Of a stretch of 64,000 nt of DNA, positions 14,609 through 23,642 are shown one piece after another (position 1 is the first letter of the stretch; each line of letters starts with the position of its first letter). A model generated the notes under the pieces. The model saw only the letters and a program-made list of their open reading frames with translations, ran no database searches and was not told the origin of the DNA. The position numbers and the translations under genes are program-made. Origin of the DNA: Mangrovicoccus sp049603835. GTDB lineage: Bacteria; Pseudomonadota; Alphaproteobacteria; Rhodobacterales; Rhodobacteraceae. The stretch covers positions 1 through 64,000 of the forward strand of contig JBMYSZ010000012.1 in NCBI GenBank assembly GCA_049603835.1, in the 5' to 3' direction.

Positions 14609-17600
14609 TGGCGACGCTTGTACTTTCTGCGGCCGGAGCCGCTGCGGGCGCCTCTATCGGTGGCTCGGTTTTAGGCATTTCGGCTGCCGTTTTGGGGCGC
14701 GCTGCGGGCGCGACTTTGGGGCGGATGCTGGACCAAAAGCTTTTGGGATCGGGCTCGGATGCGGTGGAAACGGGCCGGGTGGAGCGTTTGCGCCTAACCG
14801 GTGCCAGCGAGGGCGCGTCCTTGCCGCAGGTTTATGGCCGGATGCGGGTTGCTGGTCAGGTGGTTTGGGCTTCGCGTTTCCTAGAGCATAAGACAACACA
14901 AAAATCGGGGGGCGGTAAGGGCTCTGGTGGTTCGGGCTCCACCTCGGTGACGTCCTATGACTACTCGATCAGCCTGGCGATAGCCCTATGCGAAGGCCCG
15001 TCGCGCCGGGTTGCGCGCATTTGGGCGGATGGGGTTGAACTGCCCATATCCAAGATAAAAATGCGCTTTTATGGTGGCGGTGACAGTCAGCAGCCCGACC
15101 CCAAGATCGAAGCGGTCGAAGGCGCGGGCAATGCGCCAAGCTATCGTGGCATCAGCTATGTGGTGTTCGAAGATCTGCAACTTGCGCAATTCGGTAATCG
15201 GGTGCCGCAATTCAGCTTTGAAATTCTGCGTCCCTCGCCATCTGGCACGACGCCGGATGCGCAACCGCTTTATGCAGCGGTGCAAGGCGTGGCTTTGATC
15301 CCCGGCAGCGGTGAATACACGCTGGCGACCTCGCGGGTGGATTACGATATTGGCATCGGCCAGAGCAAACCGGCCAATCTGAACACCCCTGCCGGTAAAA
15401 CGGATTTCCCGGTCGCCTTGGATGCGCTGGCAAGTGAGTTGCCCAATTGCGGCTCGACGGTTTTGGTTGTGTCTTGGTTCGGCGATGATCTGCGCTGCGG
15501 CCAGTGCCAATTAAAGCCAAAAATCGAGCAAGGCGATGTGGATAGCAAAGCCATGCCCTGGACGGTTTCCGACCGCTCAAGGGTGAATGGCGATATCATC
15601 GTGCAAAAGGATGGCCGTCCGATCTATGGCGGCACGCCTGCGGATCGTTCCGTTATCGAAGGCATTCATGCGCTTCAGGAACGGGGCCAAAAGGTTGTTT
15701 TCTATCCGTTTATCCTGATGGAGCAATTGGAGAATAACGGCCTGACCGATCCTTGGAGTGGGTCGGCAAATCAGCCGGTTTTGCCATGGCGCGGGCGGAT
15801 CACCACTTCGATGGCGCCTGGTCAACCGGGGAGCCCGGATGGGAGTACGACGGCAGCTAATCAGGTGGATGCCTTTTTCGGCACGGTGCAGCCGCAGGAT
15901 TTCACCATTAGCGGCGATCGGTTGACCTATACTGGGCCGGATGAATGGAGCTATCGTCGCTTTGTTCTGCATTATGCGGCGCTGTGCAAAGCGGCGGGCG
16001 GGGTGGATAGTTTCTGCATCGGATCGGAGATGCGCGGCCTAACCCAAATCCGGGGCAGTGGTCATAGCTTTCCCGCTGTAAGCGCATTTATGCAGCTGGC
16101 GGCTGATGTGCGTTCGATCCTTGGGGCGCAGGTGAAAATCGGCTATGCCTCTGATTGGTCGGAATATTTCGGCTATGACAGCCCCGATGGAAATCACTAT
16201 TTCCACTTGGATCCGCTTTGGGCGCATAATGATATCGATTTCATCGGCATCGATAATTACATGCCCTTGTCCGATTGGCGCGAAGGCACGGATCACACGG
16301 ATGTGGGATGGGGCAGCATCTATAATCTCGACTATCTGAAATCGAATATCGAAGGTGGCGAGGGCTATGATTGGTATTACGCCTCAGATAATGACCGCCA
16401 TGCGCAAAACCGCAGCGCTATTTCTGATGGTGCCTACGGGGAGCCGTGGATCTATCGCTATAAGGATCTGAAAAACTGGTGGTCTAACCCGCATCACAAC
16501 CGCATTGGTGGCGTTCGTCAGGCGGGCTCTACCGCTTGGGTGCCGCAGTCAAAGCCGATTTGGTTCACCGAATATGGTTGCGCGGCGATTGATAAGGGAA
16601 CGAACCAGCCCAATAAATTCCTGGATCCGAAAAGCTCGGAATCTCAGATGCCGCATTATTCCAATGGCGCGCGGGATGATCTGATCCAGATGCAATATAT
16701 CCGCGCTTTCAATGATTATTACGCGGATGCCAGCAATAACCCTTATTCCGCGGCCTATAATGGTCGGATGGTGGATATGGCGCGGGCGCATGTTTGGGCT
16801 TGGGATGCGCGGCCTTATCCCTATTTCCCGGCTTATGGCAGTCTTTGGAGCGATGGGTCGAATTACCATCGCGGACATTGGTTGAATGGGCGGACCTCTG
16901 GCCGGACTTTGGCGGATGTGGTGGCCGAGATTTGCCGAGGCGCAGGCGTCACCAATTATGATGTGTCCCAGCTTTATGGCTATGTGCGCGGATATGAGGT
17001 CGCCCATCCCAGTGATGCACGGGCGGCTTTGCAGCCTTTGATGCTGGCCTATGGCTTTGATGCGGTGGAGCGCAATGGCAAGCTGGTTTTCCGCAACCGA
17101 GGCGGGACGAGCGCCGCTGTGATCGCACCGGAAAACTTGGCGGAACATCCTGAACAGGTTGGGGATTTGACGATCCTTCGCGCGGCTGAGGCAGAGCTTG
17201 TCGGCCGGGTTCAGGTTACTCATATGGCTGCGGATGGGGCCTATGATCTGAAGACCACGGAGACGATCTATCCTGGTGATGACCCTAGGGTGGTGTCGCA
17301 AACCGATCTAAGCTTGGCCCTGACTTCGGCCGAGGCTCAGAAAATCTCGGAACGGTGGTTGAATGAGGCGCGGGTTGCTCAGGATACGGCCAGTTTCGCG
17401 CTGCCACCGTCAAAGGCGGGTCTTGGCGCTGGCGATGTGATTGAGATCGCAGAGGAAAATGGTAGTTCGGCGCTCTATCGTATTGACCGGGTTGACCAAT
17501 TTGGCCTGGGGCTTTGCGAGGCGCAGCGGGTTGAGGCCGGGCTTTATGTGGCTGTGGAGGCAGAGGAAGAGCCCGATACATTGCCAACACCTGCGCCGAA

Positions 17601-18537
17601 ATCTCTACTCTTTCCGCAGTTTATGGATCTGCCATTGCTCACCGGGGCCGAAGACCCTTATGCGCCGCATCTCGCGGCGACCTCGCGGCCTTGGCCTGGG
17701 GATGTGGCTTGTTTCTCGTCTGTGTCGGATGGGGATTATGTTCTGAACACTGTCGTTGATGCCCCCGCCACTTTGGGGGTGACCCGTAGCCCGCTTTTCG
17801 CGGCGCAACCTGGTCTGATTGATCGCGGCGCGGCTTTGGTGGTGCAGCTGAGTTCCGGCACGCTGAGTTCGGTCACTTGGGAGGCGCTGCTTGCGGGTGG
17901 CAATGCCATGGCAATTGGAGATGGCAGCAGCGCGAATTGGGAGGTCTTCCAGTTTCAAACAGCGGTTTTGGTCGGGCCGGATACTTATGAGCTGACAGGA
18001 CGATTGCGCGGTCAGTTGGGAACGGATGCGATGATGCCGGATTTCTGGCCGGAAAACAGCATTGTGGTTTTGCTCGACAGCGCGGTTGGTCAGATCAGCA
18101 CCACGCCGAATTTGCGGGGCGTCACCCAGCATTTCCGTATTGGTCCCGCAGAGGATCCGATCACCGATGAAAGCTATAGCCATATTAGCGATGCTTTTGA
18201 CGGGATTGGTCTACGCCCCTATGCGCCGGTGCATCTAAGCTATCAGATTACGTCAGGCGATTTGCATGAATTCCGGTGGATCCGGCGGTCCCGCATCAAT
18301 GGTGATGATTGGAATGTCTCTGATATCTCTATCGGCGAGGGGCAAGAGCGCTATCAGCTGCGCGTTATTCTAGGCCAAGCCATTGTTCACACGGAAGAAG
18401 TCACTGCCGCCGGGTGGAATTTCGATGCCGCTAGTCGGACATCGCTGGGGATTAGCGGGCCTTATGCGATCGAAGTCGCGCAGATTTCGGACGAATTCGG
18501 CCCAGGATTATTCAGAAGGATAGATGTCAATGTCTAA
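14608..18537 (+). CDS. orfg15: GTA g15, megatron (tail tip / host-interaction protein)
   Basis: The 1309-aa protein is the largest gene product here and matches the R. capsulatus g15 megatron in size and place. Residues 1-35 form a Gly/Ala-rich hydrophobic stretch that may be a membrane-penetrating helix. A glycoside-hydrolase-like TIM-barrel part occupies about 310-740 (DFIGIDNYMPLSDWREGTDH, KPIWFTEYGCAAID), followed by a phage-tail domain (ETIYPGDDPRVVSQTDLSLA) and C-terminal beta-rich domains. In the particle it connects the hub to host-binding fibres and may guide DNA through the inner membrane. Confidence 0.93.
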   Translation: MATLVLSAAGAAAGASIGGSVLGISAAVLGRAAGATLGRMLDQKLLGSGSDAVETGRVERLRLTGASEGASLPQVYGRMRVAGQVVWASRFLEHKTTQKSGGGKGSGGSGSTSVTSYDYSISLAIALCEGPSRRVARIWADGVELPISKIKMRFYGGGDSQQPDPKIEAVEGAGNAPSYRGISYVVFEDLQLAQFGNRVPQFSFEILRPSPSGTTPDAQPLYAAVQGVALIPGSGEYTLATSRVDYDIGIGQSKPANLNTPAGKTDFPVALDALASELPNCGSTVLVVSWFGDDLRCGQCQLKPKIEQGDVDSKAMPWTVSDRSRVNGDIIVQKDGRPIYGGTPADRSVIEGIHALQERGQKVVFYPFILMEQLENNGLTDPWSGSANQPVLPWRGRITTSMAPGQPGSPDGSTTAANQVDAFFGTVQPQDFTISGDRLTYTGPDEWSYRRFVLHYAALCKAAGGVDSFCIGSEMRGLTQIRGSGHSFPAVSAFMQLAADVRSILGAQVKIGYASDWSEYFGYDSPDGNHYFHLDPLWAHNDIDFIGIDNYMPLSDWREGTDHTDVGWGSIYNLDYLKSNIEGGEGYDWYYASDNDRHAQNRSAISDGAYGEPWIYRYKDLKNWWSNPHHNRIGGVRQAGSTAWVPQSKPIWFTEYGCAAIDKGTNQPNKFLDPKSSESQMPHYSNGARDDLIQMQYIRAFNDYYADASNNPYSAAYNGRMVDMARAHVWAWDARPYPYFPAYGSLWSDGSNYHRGHWLNGRTSGRTLADVVAEICRGAGVTNYDVSQLYGYVRGYEVAHPSDARAALQPLMLAYGFDAVERNGKLVFRNRGGTSAAVIAPENLAEHPEQVGDLTILRAAEAELVGRVQVTHMAADGAYDLKTTETIYPGDDPRVVSQTDLSLALTSAEAQKISERWLNEARVAQDTASFALPPSKAGLGAGDVIEIAEENGSSALYRIDRVDQFGLGLCEAQRVEAGLYVAVEAEEEPDTLPTPAPKSLLFPQFMDLPLLTGAEDPYAPHLAATSRPWPGDVACFSSVSDGDYVLNTVVDAPATLGVTRSPLFAAQPGLIDRGAALVVQLSSGTLSSVTWEALLAGGNAMAIGDGSSANWEVFQFQTAVLVGPDTYELTGRLRGQLGTDAMMPDFWPENSIVVLLDSAVGQISTTPNLRGVTQHFRIGPAEDPITDESYSHISDAFDGIGLRPYAPVHLSYQITSGDLHEFRWIRRSRINGDDWNVSDISIGEGQERYQLRVILGQAIVHTEEVTAAGWNFDAASRTSLGISGPYAIEVAQISDEFGPGLFRRIDVNV

Positions 18538-19237
18538 CACAGCAAATCTGGAACTGCCTTTGTTGCAGCCGTCGCAGGCGCAAAAACATGTGACTGTGAA
18601 CGAAGCCCTGGGCGTGCTCGACAGTGTCGCGCAATTGACCTTGGTGTCCATGACCACCGCAACCCCGCCAGGAGGGGCATTAGATGGCGAAGGCTATTTG
18701 GTGCCGCTTGGGGCCACGGGCGATTGGGTCGGAGCTGAGGGGCTGATTGCGATCTTTTCCAATAATGGTTGGCGGATCGTGAAGCCTCAGCCTGGTTGGC
18801 GGACATATGTGCGCGATCAGGGGGCGGTTTACATCTTTGACGGCATCGATTGGCATTGCGATGCGGTGGCGGCCACGGCGAATGGTGCGGCCACGCAAAT
18901 GTCGATTACCGAGATCGATCACACGATAACTGCGGGTGCCAATAACAGCACTGCGGCTTTGATCCCGCCTTATTCGGTGGTTTTCGGGGTCACGGCACGG
19001 GTGATTTCCGACATTACCGGCGCAAATGGCTGGAGCCTGGGCGTCGCGGGCCATTCGGATCGCTATGGCAATGGGCTGCAAACCATCGCGGGCTCTTGGG
19101 GCTATGGGCTGACCGGGCAGGCCCTCAGCTATTTCGCGCAAACGCCTTTGGTCATCACCGCAGAGGGCGGCAGTTTCACCGGCGGCATCGTGCGTTTGGC
19201 CATTCATGGGCTTACACTTTCGCTCCCAAGACAGTGA
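18530..19237 (+). CDS. DUF2793 protein, probable GTA tail fibre
   Basis: The 235-aa protein opens with the DUF2793 signature (ANLELPLLQPSQAQKHVTVNEAL) that interacts with g15-type tail tips; a DUF2793 protein forms the GTA tail fibre in R. capsulatus but is encoded elsewhere there. The C-terminal half (VVFGVTARVISDITGANGWSLGV, then a Gly-rich end) looks like a beta-structured receptor-binding domain. It overlaps the g15 end by 8 nt, so it is co-transcribed. ATG 18530 has AGAAGGA 9 nt upstream; ATG 18524 is closer and less likely. Confidence 0.82.
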   Translation: MSNTANLELPLLQPSQAQKHVTVNEALGVLDSVAQLTLVSMTTATPPGGALDGEGYLVPLGATGDWVGAEGLIAIFSNNGWRIVKPQPGWRTYVRDQGAVYIFDGIDWHCDAVAATANGAATQMSITEIDHTITAGANNSTAALIPPYSVVFGVTARVISDITGANGWSLGVAGHSDRYGNGLQTIAGSWGYGLTGQALSYFAQTPLVITAEGGSFTGGIVRLAIHGLTLSLPRQ

Positions 19238-19314
19238 TCGGCTGAAACCAATACTTATTTCGGCTTTGATGCCGTCGTGCTATGAGCTAGGGTCTTGCGA
19301 AACGGAGACGTGCC

Positions 19315-20133
19315 ATGACCCAGCCAAACACTGCTATCCGCAGCTTTGACCCTGTTTGGGCAACCATTGTGACCGAAGCCGAGGTGGCTTTGCAGCGAGA
19401 GCCCGTTTTGGGCGCTTTGTTGCATATGGGGGTTTTGCATCACGACAATCTGGAATCCGCTTTGGCCTGCCGCTTGGCAGCGAAACTGGCGACGCCGGAA
19501 ATGTCTCAGCAAATGGTGCGGGAAATCGCGGATGAGGCTTTTGCCGATGATCTGTATCTGGGTCATGCGGCGCGGGCAGATTTATCGGCAGTGCTAGAGC
19601 GCGACCCGGCCTGCCACCGCTTGATCGAGCCTTTGCTGTATTTCAAAGGCTTCCAAGTCTTGCAGGCTTATCGTTTGGCCCATTGGCTGTGGGAGCAGGG
19701 GCGGCGCGATTTGGCCTATTTCGTGCAGATGCGCCTTTCCGAGCTTTACGCCACAGATATTCACCCGGCGGCGGTGATCGGCAAGGGCATCATGATCGAT
19801 CATGGCCATAGTATCGTGATCGGCGAAACTGCGCGGGTCGCGGATAATGTGTCTATTTTGCACGGGGTTACCCTGGGCGGGACCGGTAAAGAAGACGGTG
19901 ATCGTCACCCGAAAATCGGCCATGGCGTGCTGATCGGGGCAGGGGCGAAGGTGCTGGGCAATATTCAGGTGGGCTGCTGCTCGCGGATCGCGTCGGGCTC
20001 GGTCGTGCTGCAAGATGTGCCGCCATCGAAAACCGTGGCTGGCGTGCCGGCGAAGATTGTCGGAGAGGCTGGTTGCGCTCAGCCGGCGGTGGAAATGGAC
20101 CAGTTTATCGGCCCGACGGGCCCATCTCGTTAA
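19315..20133 (+). CDS. cysE: Serine O-acetyltransferase CysE
   Basis: CysE acetylates L-serine with acetyl-CoA to give O-acetylserine for cysteine synthesis. The 272-aa protein has an N-terminal helical domain and a left-handed beta helix of hexapeptide repeats, with DIHPAAVIGKGIMIDHGHSIVIGE and the acetyl-CoA and serine sites in GVTLGGTGKEDGDRHPKIG. ATG 19315 follows GGAG. The last 29 nt overlap the end of the convergent FtsB-like gene. No terminator for the GTA operon was seen in the 77-bp gap before it. Confidence 0.95.
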   Translation: MTQPNTAIRSFDPVWATIVTEAEVALQREPVLGALLHMGVLHHDNLESALACRLAAKLATPEMSQQMVREIADEAFADDLYLGHAARADLSAVLERDPACHRLIEPLLYFKGFQVLQAYRLAHWLWEQGRRDLAYFVQMRLSELYATDIHPAAVIGKGIMIDHGHSIVIGETARVADNVSILHGVTLGGTGKEDGDRHPKIGHGVLIGAGAKVLGNIQVGCCSRIASGSVVLQDVPPSKTVAGVPAKIVGEAGCAQPAVEMDQFIGPTGPSR

Positions 20134-20425
20134 TCACGACTTCATTGGGGCGGATCATGCCCAGTACTTCGCGGGCTTGCTCATCCAGCAAGTCGAGATC
20201 GAGAAATTCATCTGACAGGCGCAAAGTGCGATTTTCCAAATCACGGGTCTGATCCAGCAAGGCATCGCGTTGCAAAGAGAGCTGATCGAGATGCGAGACG
20301 ATGATCGTCCGCTCTAGCACCCCAAGTTCCCCACGCACCGCCACATATGCGAAATAGGCCGACAGCATCAAAGCTATCAGCACGTAAACTGCATATGCTA
20401 AACCTGGGCCGGAACTCGACTGCAT
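20105..20425 (-). CDS. FtsB/DivIC-like septum formation initiator
   Basis: The 106-aa membrane protein has the DivIC/FtsB layout: one N-terminal membrane helix (about residues 10-29, AYAVYVLIALMLSAYFAYVA), then a coiled coil (LERTIIVSHLDQLSLQRDALLDQTRDLENRTLRL) and a short acidic region ending with REVLGMIRPNEVVI. Such proteins join the FtsQ-FtsL division complex in the periplasm. It converges on cysE with a 29-nt overlap. In relatives it often precedes pdhA, which is not the case here. Confidence 0.85.
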   Translation of the reverse strand: MQSSSGPGLAYAVYVLIALMLSAYFAYVAVRGELGVLERTIIVSHLDQLSLQRDALLDQTRDLENRTLRLSDEFLDLDLLDEQAREVLGMIRPNEVVINEMGPSGR

Positions 20426-20563
20426 CTCACGCCTCTTTCCAAATCCTGTGCCATAAATTTGATTCGATGAGAATCCAAAAACATCACTGAAACCTTAAAA
20501 ATCATTCACAATTTCACTGGGATAGGACGGTAAAAAGTCCTAGTCACGGAAGTTTCCATAATT

Positions 20564-20598
20564 AAACGGCCCGTGCGTTTCTGCACGGGCCGTTTTTG
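20564..20598. terminator. Bidirectional intrinsic terminator
   Basis: A perfect 13-bp stem (AAACGGCCCGTGC at 20564-20576 with 20583-20595) and a 6-nt loop is followed by T residues in the plus direction and by TTTAATTA in the minus direction. It lies downstream of fbaB on the minus strand and upstream of the FtsB-like gene, so it probably ends the pgk-fbaB transcript. Confidence 0.8.
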
Positions 20599-20615
20599 CG
20601 TTTGGATCTGTCCAA

Positions 20616-20711
20616 AGCGTTTCCGGTTTCCAGGGGCTCGGGGATCTCGCTTCGCCCTTGCGACCGTAGGGAACCCCGATGAGGTTTGTTTCAACCCGGA
20701 CAGGAAACGCT
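20616..20711 (-). other. Nested inverted repeat downstream of fbaB
   Basis: The gap of about 300 bp between the FtsB-like gene and fbaB holds no gene. Besides the terminator at 20564 it contains a large imperfect foldback: AGCGTTTCC (20616-20624) pairs perfectly with GGAAACGCT (20703-20711), inside which TCCGG..AACC-like arms and CGGGG/CCCCG arms can pair. On the minus strand this would be a structured fbaB 3' untranslated region, or the body of a small RNA ending at the terminator. Confidence 0.4.
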
Positions 20712-20728
20712 ATAAAAAGCGCTGCGGA

Positions 20729-21658
20729 TTAATCGCGGCCTTTGTAGATATCGATCAGCTTGGCCAGCATTTCGAGCGCATCTTCGCGCGAACGCTGGAA
20801 GCTGTTGCGGCCGATGATGGAGCCATTGCCGCCGCCATCGCGGATTGCGCGGGCATCGTCGAACACAGCATCTGCCCCTTTGGACGCACCGCCCGAAAAG
20901 ACGATGACGCGGCGGCCATTGAGCGAAGACTGAACGCAGTGCTTCACGCGGGCGGCTTGGGTCGCGATATCGATTTCTTTCTCTTCATAGACTTTCTTGG
21001 CTTCCGGCAGCATCAGGTGATCAGTGGACAGTTTGATCTTGATGATATGCGCGCCCAAGAGAGCAGCGATATGCGCAGCATATGCCGCAACGTCGATTGC
21101 GGTTTCACCCTCTTTGGTGATGCCTTCGCCGCGCGGGTAAGACCAGACCACAGAGGCGATGCCTTTGGCAGCGGCTTCTTTGCGCATCTCAACGATTTCT
21201 TCGAACATGTCGATGGCGCAGTCAGAGCCCGGATAGATGGTGAAGCCGATCGCCGCACAGCCCAGACGCAGCGCATCATCAACCGAAGCGGTGATCGCTT
21301 GGTTTTTGCCAGCCGTGCCAGACATCAGCGAGTTTGCCGAGTTCACTTTCAGGATGGTCGGGATCTGACCGGCGAAAGTATCGGCGCCTGCTTCCAGCGG
21401 GCCAAGTGGCGCGGCGTAAGCATTCAGGCCAGCATCAACAGCCAGCTGGTAGTGGTAATGCGGGTCGTAGCCTTCCGGGTTCGGAGCAAAGCTGCGCGCC
21501 GGACCATGTTCAAAACCCTGGTCAACTGGCAGGATGATCATCTTGCCGGTGCCGCCCAGCTTGCCATGCATCAGCATCTGGCACAGCTTGCCTTTTACAC
21601 CGGGGGTCTCCCCTTCGTAATTCTTGAGGATGTTTTGAACGATACGGGTCGTTTTCAT
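20729..21658 (-). CDS. fbaB: Class I fructose-bisphosphate aldolase (FbaB/DhnA type)
   Basis: The enzyme splits fructose-1,6-bisphosphate into two triose phosphates, or joins them, through a Schiff base. The 309-aa protein belongs to the archaeal-type/DhnA class I group. PVDQGFEHGP lies near residue 45, the Schiff-base lysine is in AHIIKIKLSTDHL, and the phosphate-binding end is VFSGGASKGADAVFDDARAIRDGGGNGSIIGRNSFQR. It follows pgk on the same strand after 157 bp, consistent with a glycolytic/gluconeogenic pair. Confidence 0.94.
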   Translation of the reverse strand: MKTTRIVQNILKNYEGETPGVKGKLCQMLMHGKLGGTGKMIILPVDQGFEHGPARSFAPNPEGYDPHYHYQLAVDAGLNAYAAPLGPLEAGADTFAGQIPTILKVNSANSLMSGTAGKNQAITASVDDALRLGCAAIGFTIYPGSDCAIDMFEEIVEMRKEAAAKGIASVVWSYPRGEGITKEGETAIDVAAYAAHIAALLGAHIIKIKLSTDHLMLPEAKKVYEEKEIDIATQAARVKHCVQSSLNGRRVIVFSGGASKGADAVFDDARAIRDGGGNGSIIGRNSFQRSREDALEMLAKLIDIYKGRD

Positions 21659-21783
21659 AAATACTGTCCTTCGTGGAGGCTACGGGTACTGCCTGTGTCG
21701 CTAAGGCGGAAACAGTGCTTTAGCAACGCTGAGATGGGGTTTAGCGTAGCTTTGTCGCTGTTTTGTGGCGAAAAACGGTGAAT

Positions 21784-21806
21784 CTGAGCGGCAAAGCGCC
21801 GCTCAG
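21784..21806 (-). terminator. Hairpin after pgk
   Basis: A perfect 9-bp stem CTGAGCGGC/GCCGCTCAG (21784-21792 with 21798-21806) begins 9 nt after the pgk stop on the minus strand, with AAAAAA before the stem; T runs occur on either side. It could be a weak terminator or a stabilising hairpin between pgk and fbaB. Confidence 0.5.
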
Positions 21807-21815
21807 GGTTTTTTC

Positions 21816-22991
21816 TTAGCCCAGGGCTGCGACGCCTGGCAGGGTTTTGCCTTCCATCCATTCTAGGAAGGCGCCGCCCGCGGTCGAGATATAGGTGAAC
21901 TTCTCGGCAGAGCCGGATTTGTTCAGCGCTGCAACCGTGTCGCCGCCACCTGCAACCGAGGTCAATTCCCCCGCTGCGGAGCGCTCTGCGGCGAAGGCTG
22001 CCGCTGCATTGGTCGCCGTGTCGAAAGGCGCGATCTCAAAGGCGCCAAGCGGGCCGTTCCAGATCACGGTTTTCGCCTCGGCCAGAGCCGCTTCGACCTC
22101 TTTGATAGTGTCGGGGCCAGCATCAAGGATCATCGCATCCGCTGGGCAGGCATCCACAGCCACGGTTTCATTTTCAGCGCCTGCCTTGAATTCGCGGGCC
22201 ACGACGATATCGGTGGGCAGAACGATTTTGCAGCCGGCCTCTGCCGCTTTGGCCATGATCTCGCGGGCCGTGTCGGCCATATCATGTTCACACAGCGAGT
22301 TGCCAACATCGACGCCGCCCGCCGCCAGGAATGTATTGGCCATACCGCCGCCGATCACCAGCATATCCACCTTGGCCACCAGATTGCCCAGCAGATCAAG
22401 CTTGGTGGACACTTTCGCCCCACCAACCACAGCACAGACCGGGCGGATCGGTTTGCCAAGCGCGCCCTCGAGCGCCTCCAGCTCGGCTTGCATCAAACGC
22501 CCCGCACAAGAGGGCAGGTGATGTGCGACACCTTCGGTCGAAGCATGCGCCCGATGCGCAGCCGAAAAGGCGTCATTGCAATAAACATCCCCCAGCGACG
22601 CCAGGAATTTTGCCATATCCGGGTCGTTTTTCTCTTCGCCAGCGGCAAAGCGGGTGTTTTCCACCAGCACAACTCCGTCCTGCGGCAATGCGTCCAGCGC
22701 CTCGCGCGACGGTGTCTCGACAAAGGAAATCTCGCGGCCCAGCACCTCTTGCAGACAGGGCAGGGTGATCTTTAGCGACATCTCTGGCACGACCTTACCT
22801 TTGGGGCGGCCAAAATGCGCCAGCAGCACCGGTTTGCCGCCTTTTGCGATAATATCGTCGATTGTCGGCTTAATACGCTCGATCCGAGTGGCATCGGTCA
22901 CTTGACCATCGGCGACCGGTACATTGATATCTACACGGGTGAGAACGGTTTTCCCGTCCAGCTCCATCTCGTCCAGGGATTTCCAGGCCAC
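21816..22991 (-). CDS. pgk: Phosphoglycerate kinase
   Basis: The enzyme moves phosphate between 1,3-bisphosphoglycerate and ADP in glycolysis. The 391-aa protein carries KTVLTRVDINVPV at the N-terminus, the 3PG-site motif HFGRPKG, NDAFSAAHRAHASTEGVAHHLPS, the hinge region VVGGAKVSTKLDLL and the nucleotide-binding end SVAGGGDTVAALNKSG. Length is typical. It is encoded just upstream of fbaB on the same strand and faces away from the first cyclophilin gene across 144 bp. Confidence 0.96.
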   Translation of the reverse strand: MAWKSLDEMELDGKTVLTRVDINVPVADGQVTDATRIERIKPTIDDIIAKGGKPVLLAHFGRPKGKVVPEMSLKITLPCLQEVLGREISFVETPSREALDALPQDGVVLVENTRFAAGEEKNDPDMAKFLASLGDVYCNDAFSAAHRAHASTEGVAHHLPSCAGRLMQAELEALEGALGKPIRPVCAVVGGAKVSTKLDLLGNLVAKVDMLVIGGGMANTFLAAGGVDVGNSLCEHDMADTAREIMAKAAEAGCKIVLPTDIVVAREFKAGAENETVAVDACPADAMILDAGPDTIKEVEAALAEAKTVIWNGPLGAFEIAPFDTATNAAAAFAAERSAAGELTSVAGGGDTVAALNKSGSAEKFTYISTAGGAFLEWMEGKTLPGVAALG

Positions 22992-23135
22992 GCGTCCAAC
23001 TCCTTACCAAGAATACACTGATGCGTGAGCCATGCCCAAATCCGCCCCTTTCCGTCAATTGGAAAGGGTGTTTCTTCTTTTCCTTTGCGACCCTTCGCCC
23101 TAGGGTCCGCGCCAGGTAAAAAAGGGGAGCCCGCA

Positions 23136-23642
23136 ATGGCTGAGATCAAAGATCCTGAAAACACCATCATCATCGAGCTGAAAGGCGGCCCGGTCACCAT
23201 CGAGCTATTGCCAGATGTGGCACCGAAACATGTGGAGCGGATGAAAACTCTGGCTCGTTCGGGTGCCTATGACAATGTGTGCTTTCACCGGGTGATCGAT
23301 GGGTTCATGGCGCAAACCGGTGATGTGCAGCATGGCAATATGGAAGGCGACTTCAATCTGCGCCGCGCAGGCACTGGCGGTTCGGATCTGGAAAACCTGC
23401 CAGCAGAGTTTTCCAAACTGCCCCATGATCGCGGCACATTGGGTGCGGCGCGGGCTCAGGCCCCTAATAGCGCGAATTCGCAATTCTTCATCAATTTCGC
23501 GGATAATCATTTCCTCAATGGCCAATACACCGTTTATGGCCGGGTGATCGATGGCATGGATCATGTGGATGCGATTGTCCGCGGCGAGCCGCCAGCGGAG
23601 CCGGACCGCATGATCAGCGTAAAGGTCGCGGCAGATGCGTAA
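23136..23642 (+). CDS. Cytoplasmic cyclophilin, peptidyl-prolyl isomerase
   Basis: The 168-aa cyclophilin catalyses cis-trans isomerisation of proline peptide bonds. It has no signal peptide. Active-site residues are in place: FHRVIDGFMAQTGD (Arg and Gln), NSANSQFFINFADNHFLNGQYTVYG (Phe and His). The start ATG 23136 has AAGGGGAG upstream; a longer frame from 23025 is unlikely. Its end overlaps the next cyclophilin start by 8 nt, so the two are coupled. Confidence 0.94.
   Translation: MAEIKDPENTIIIELKGGPVTIELLPDVAPKHVERMKTLARSGAYDNVCFHRVIDGFMAQTGDVQHGNMEGDFNLRRAGTGGSDLENLPAEFSKLPHDRGTLGAARAQAPNSANSQFFINFADNHFLNGQYTVYGRVIDGMDHVDAIVRGEPPAEPDRMISVKVAADA

Noticed and set aside
4520..19237. Prophage
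   Set aside because: Gene order, the small tape measure, g3.5 and g10.1, and the absence of integrase, replication, repressor and lysis genes match a gene transfer agent rather than a prophage.
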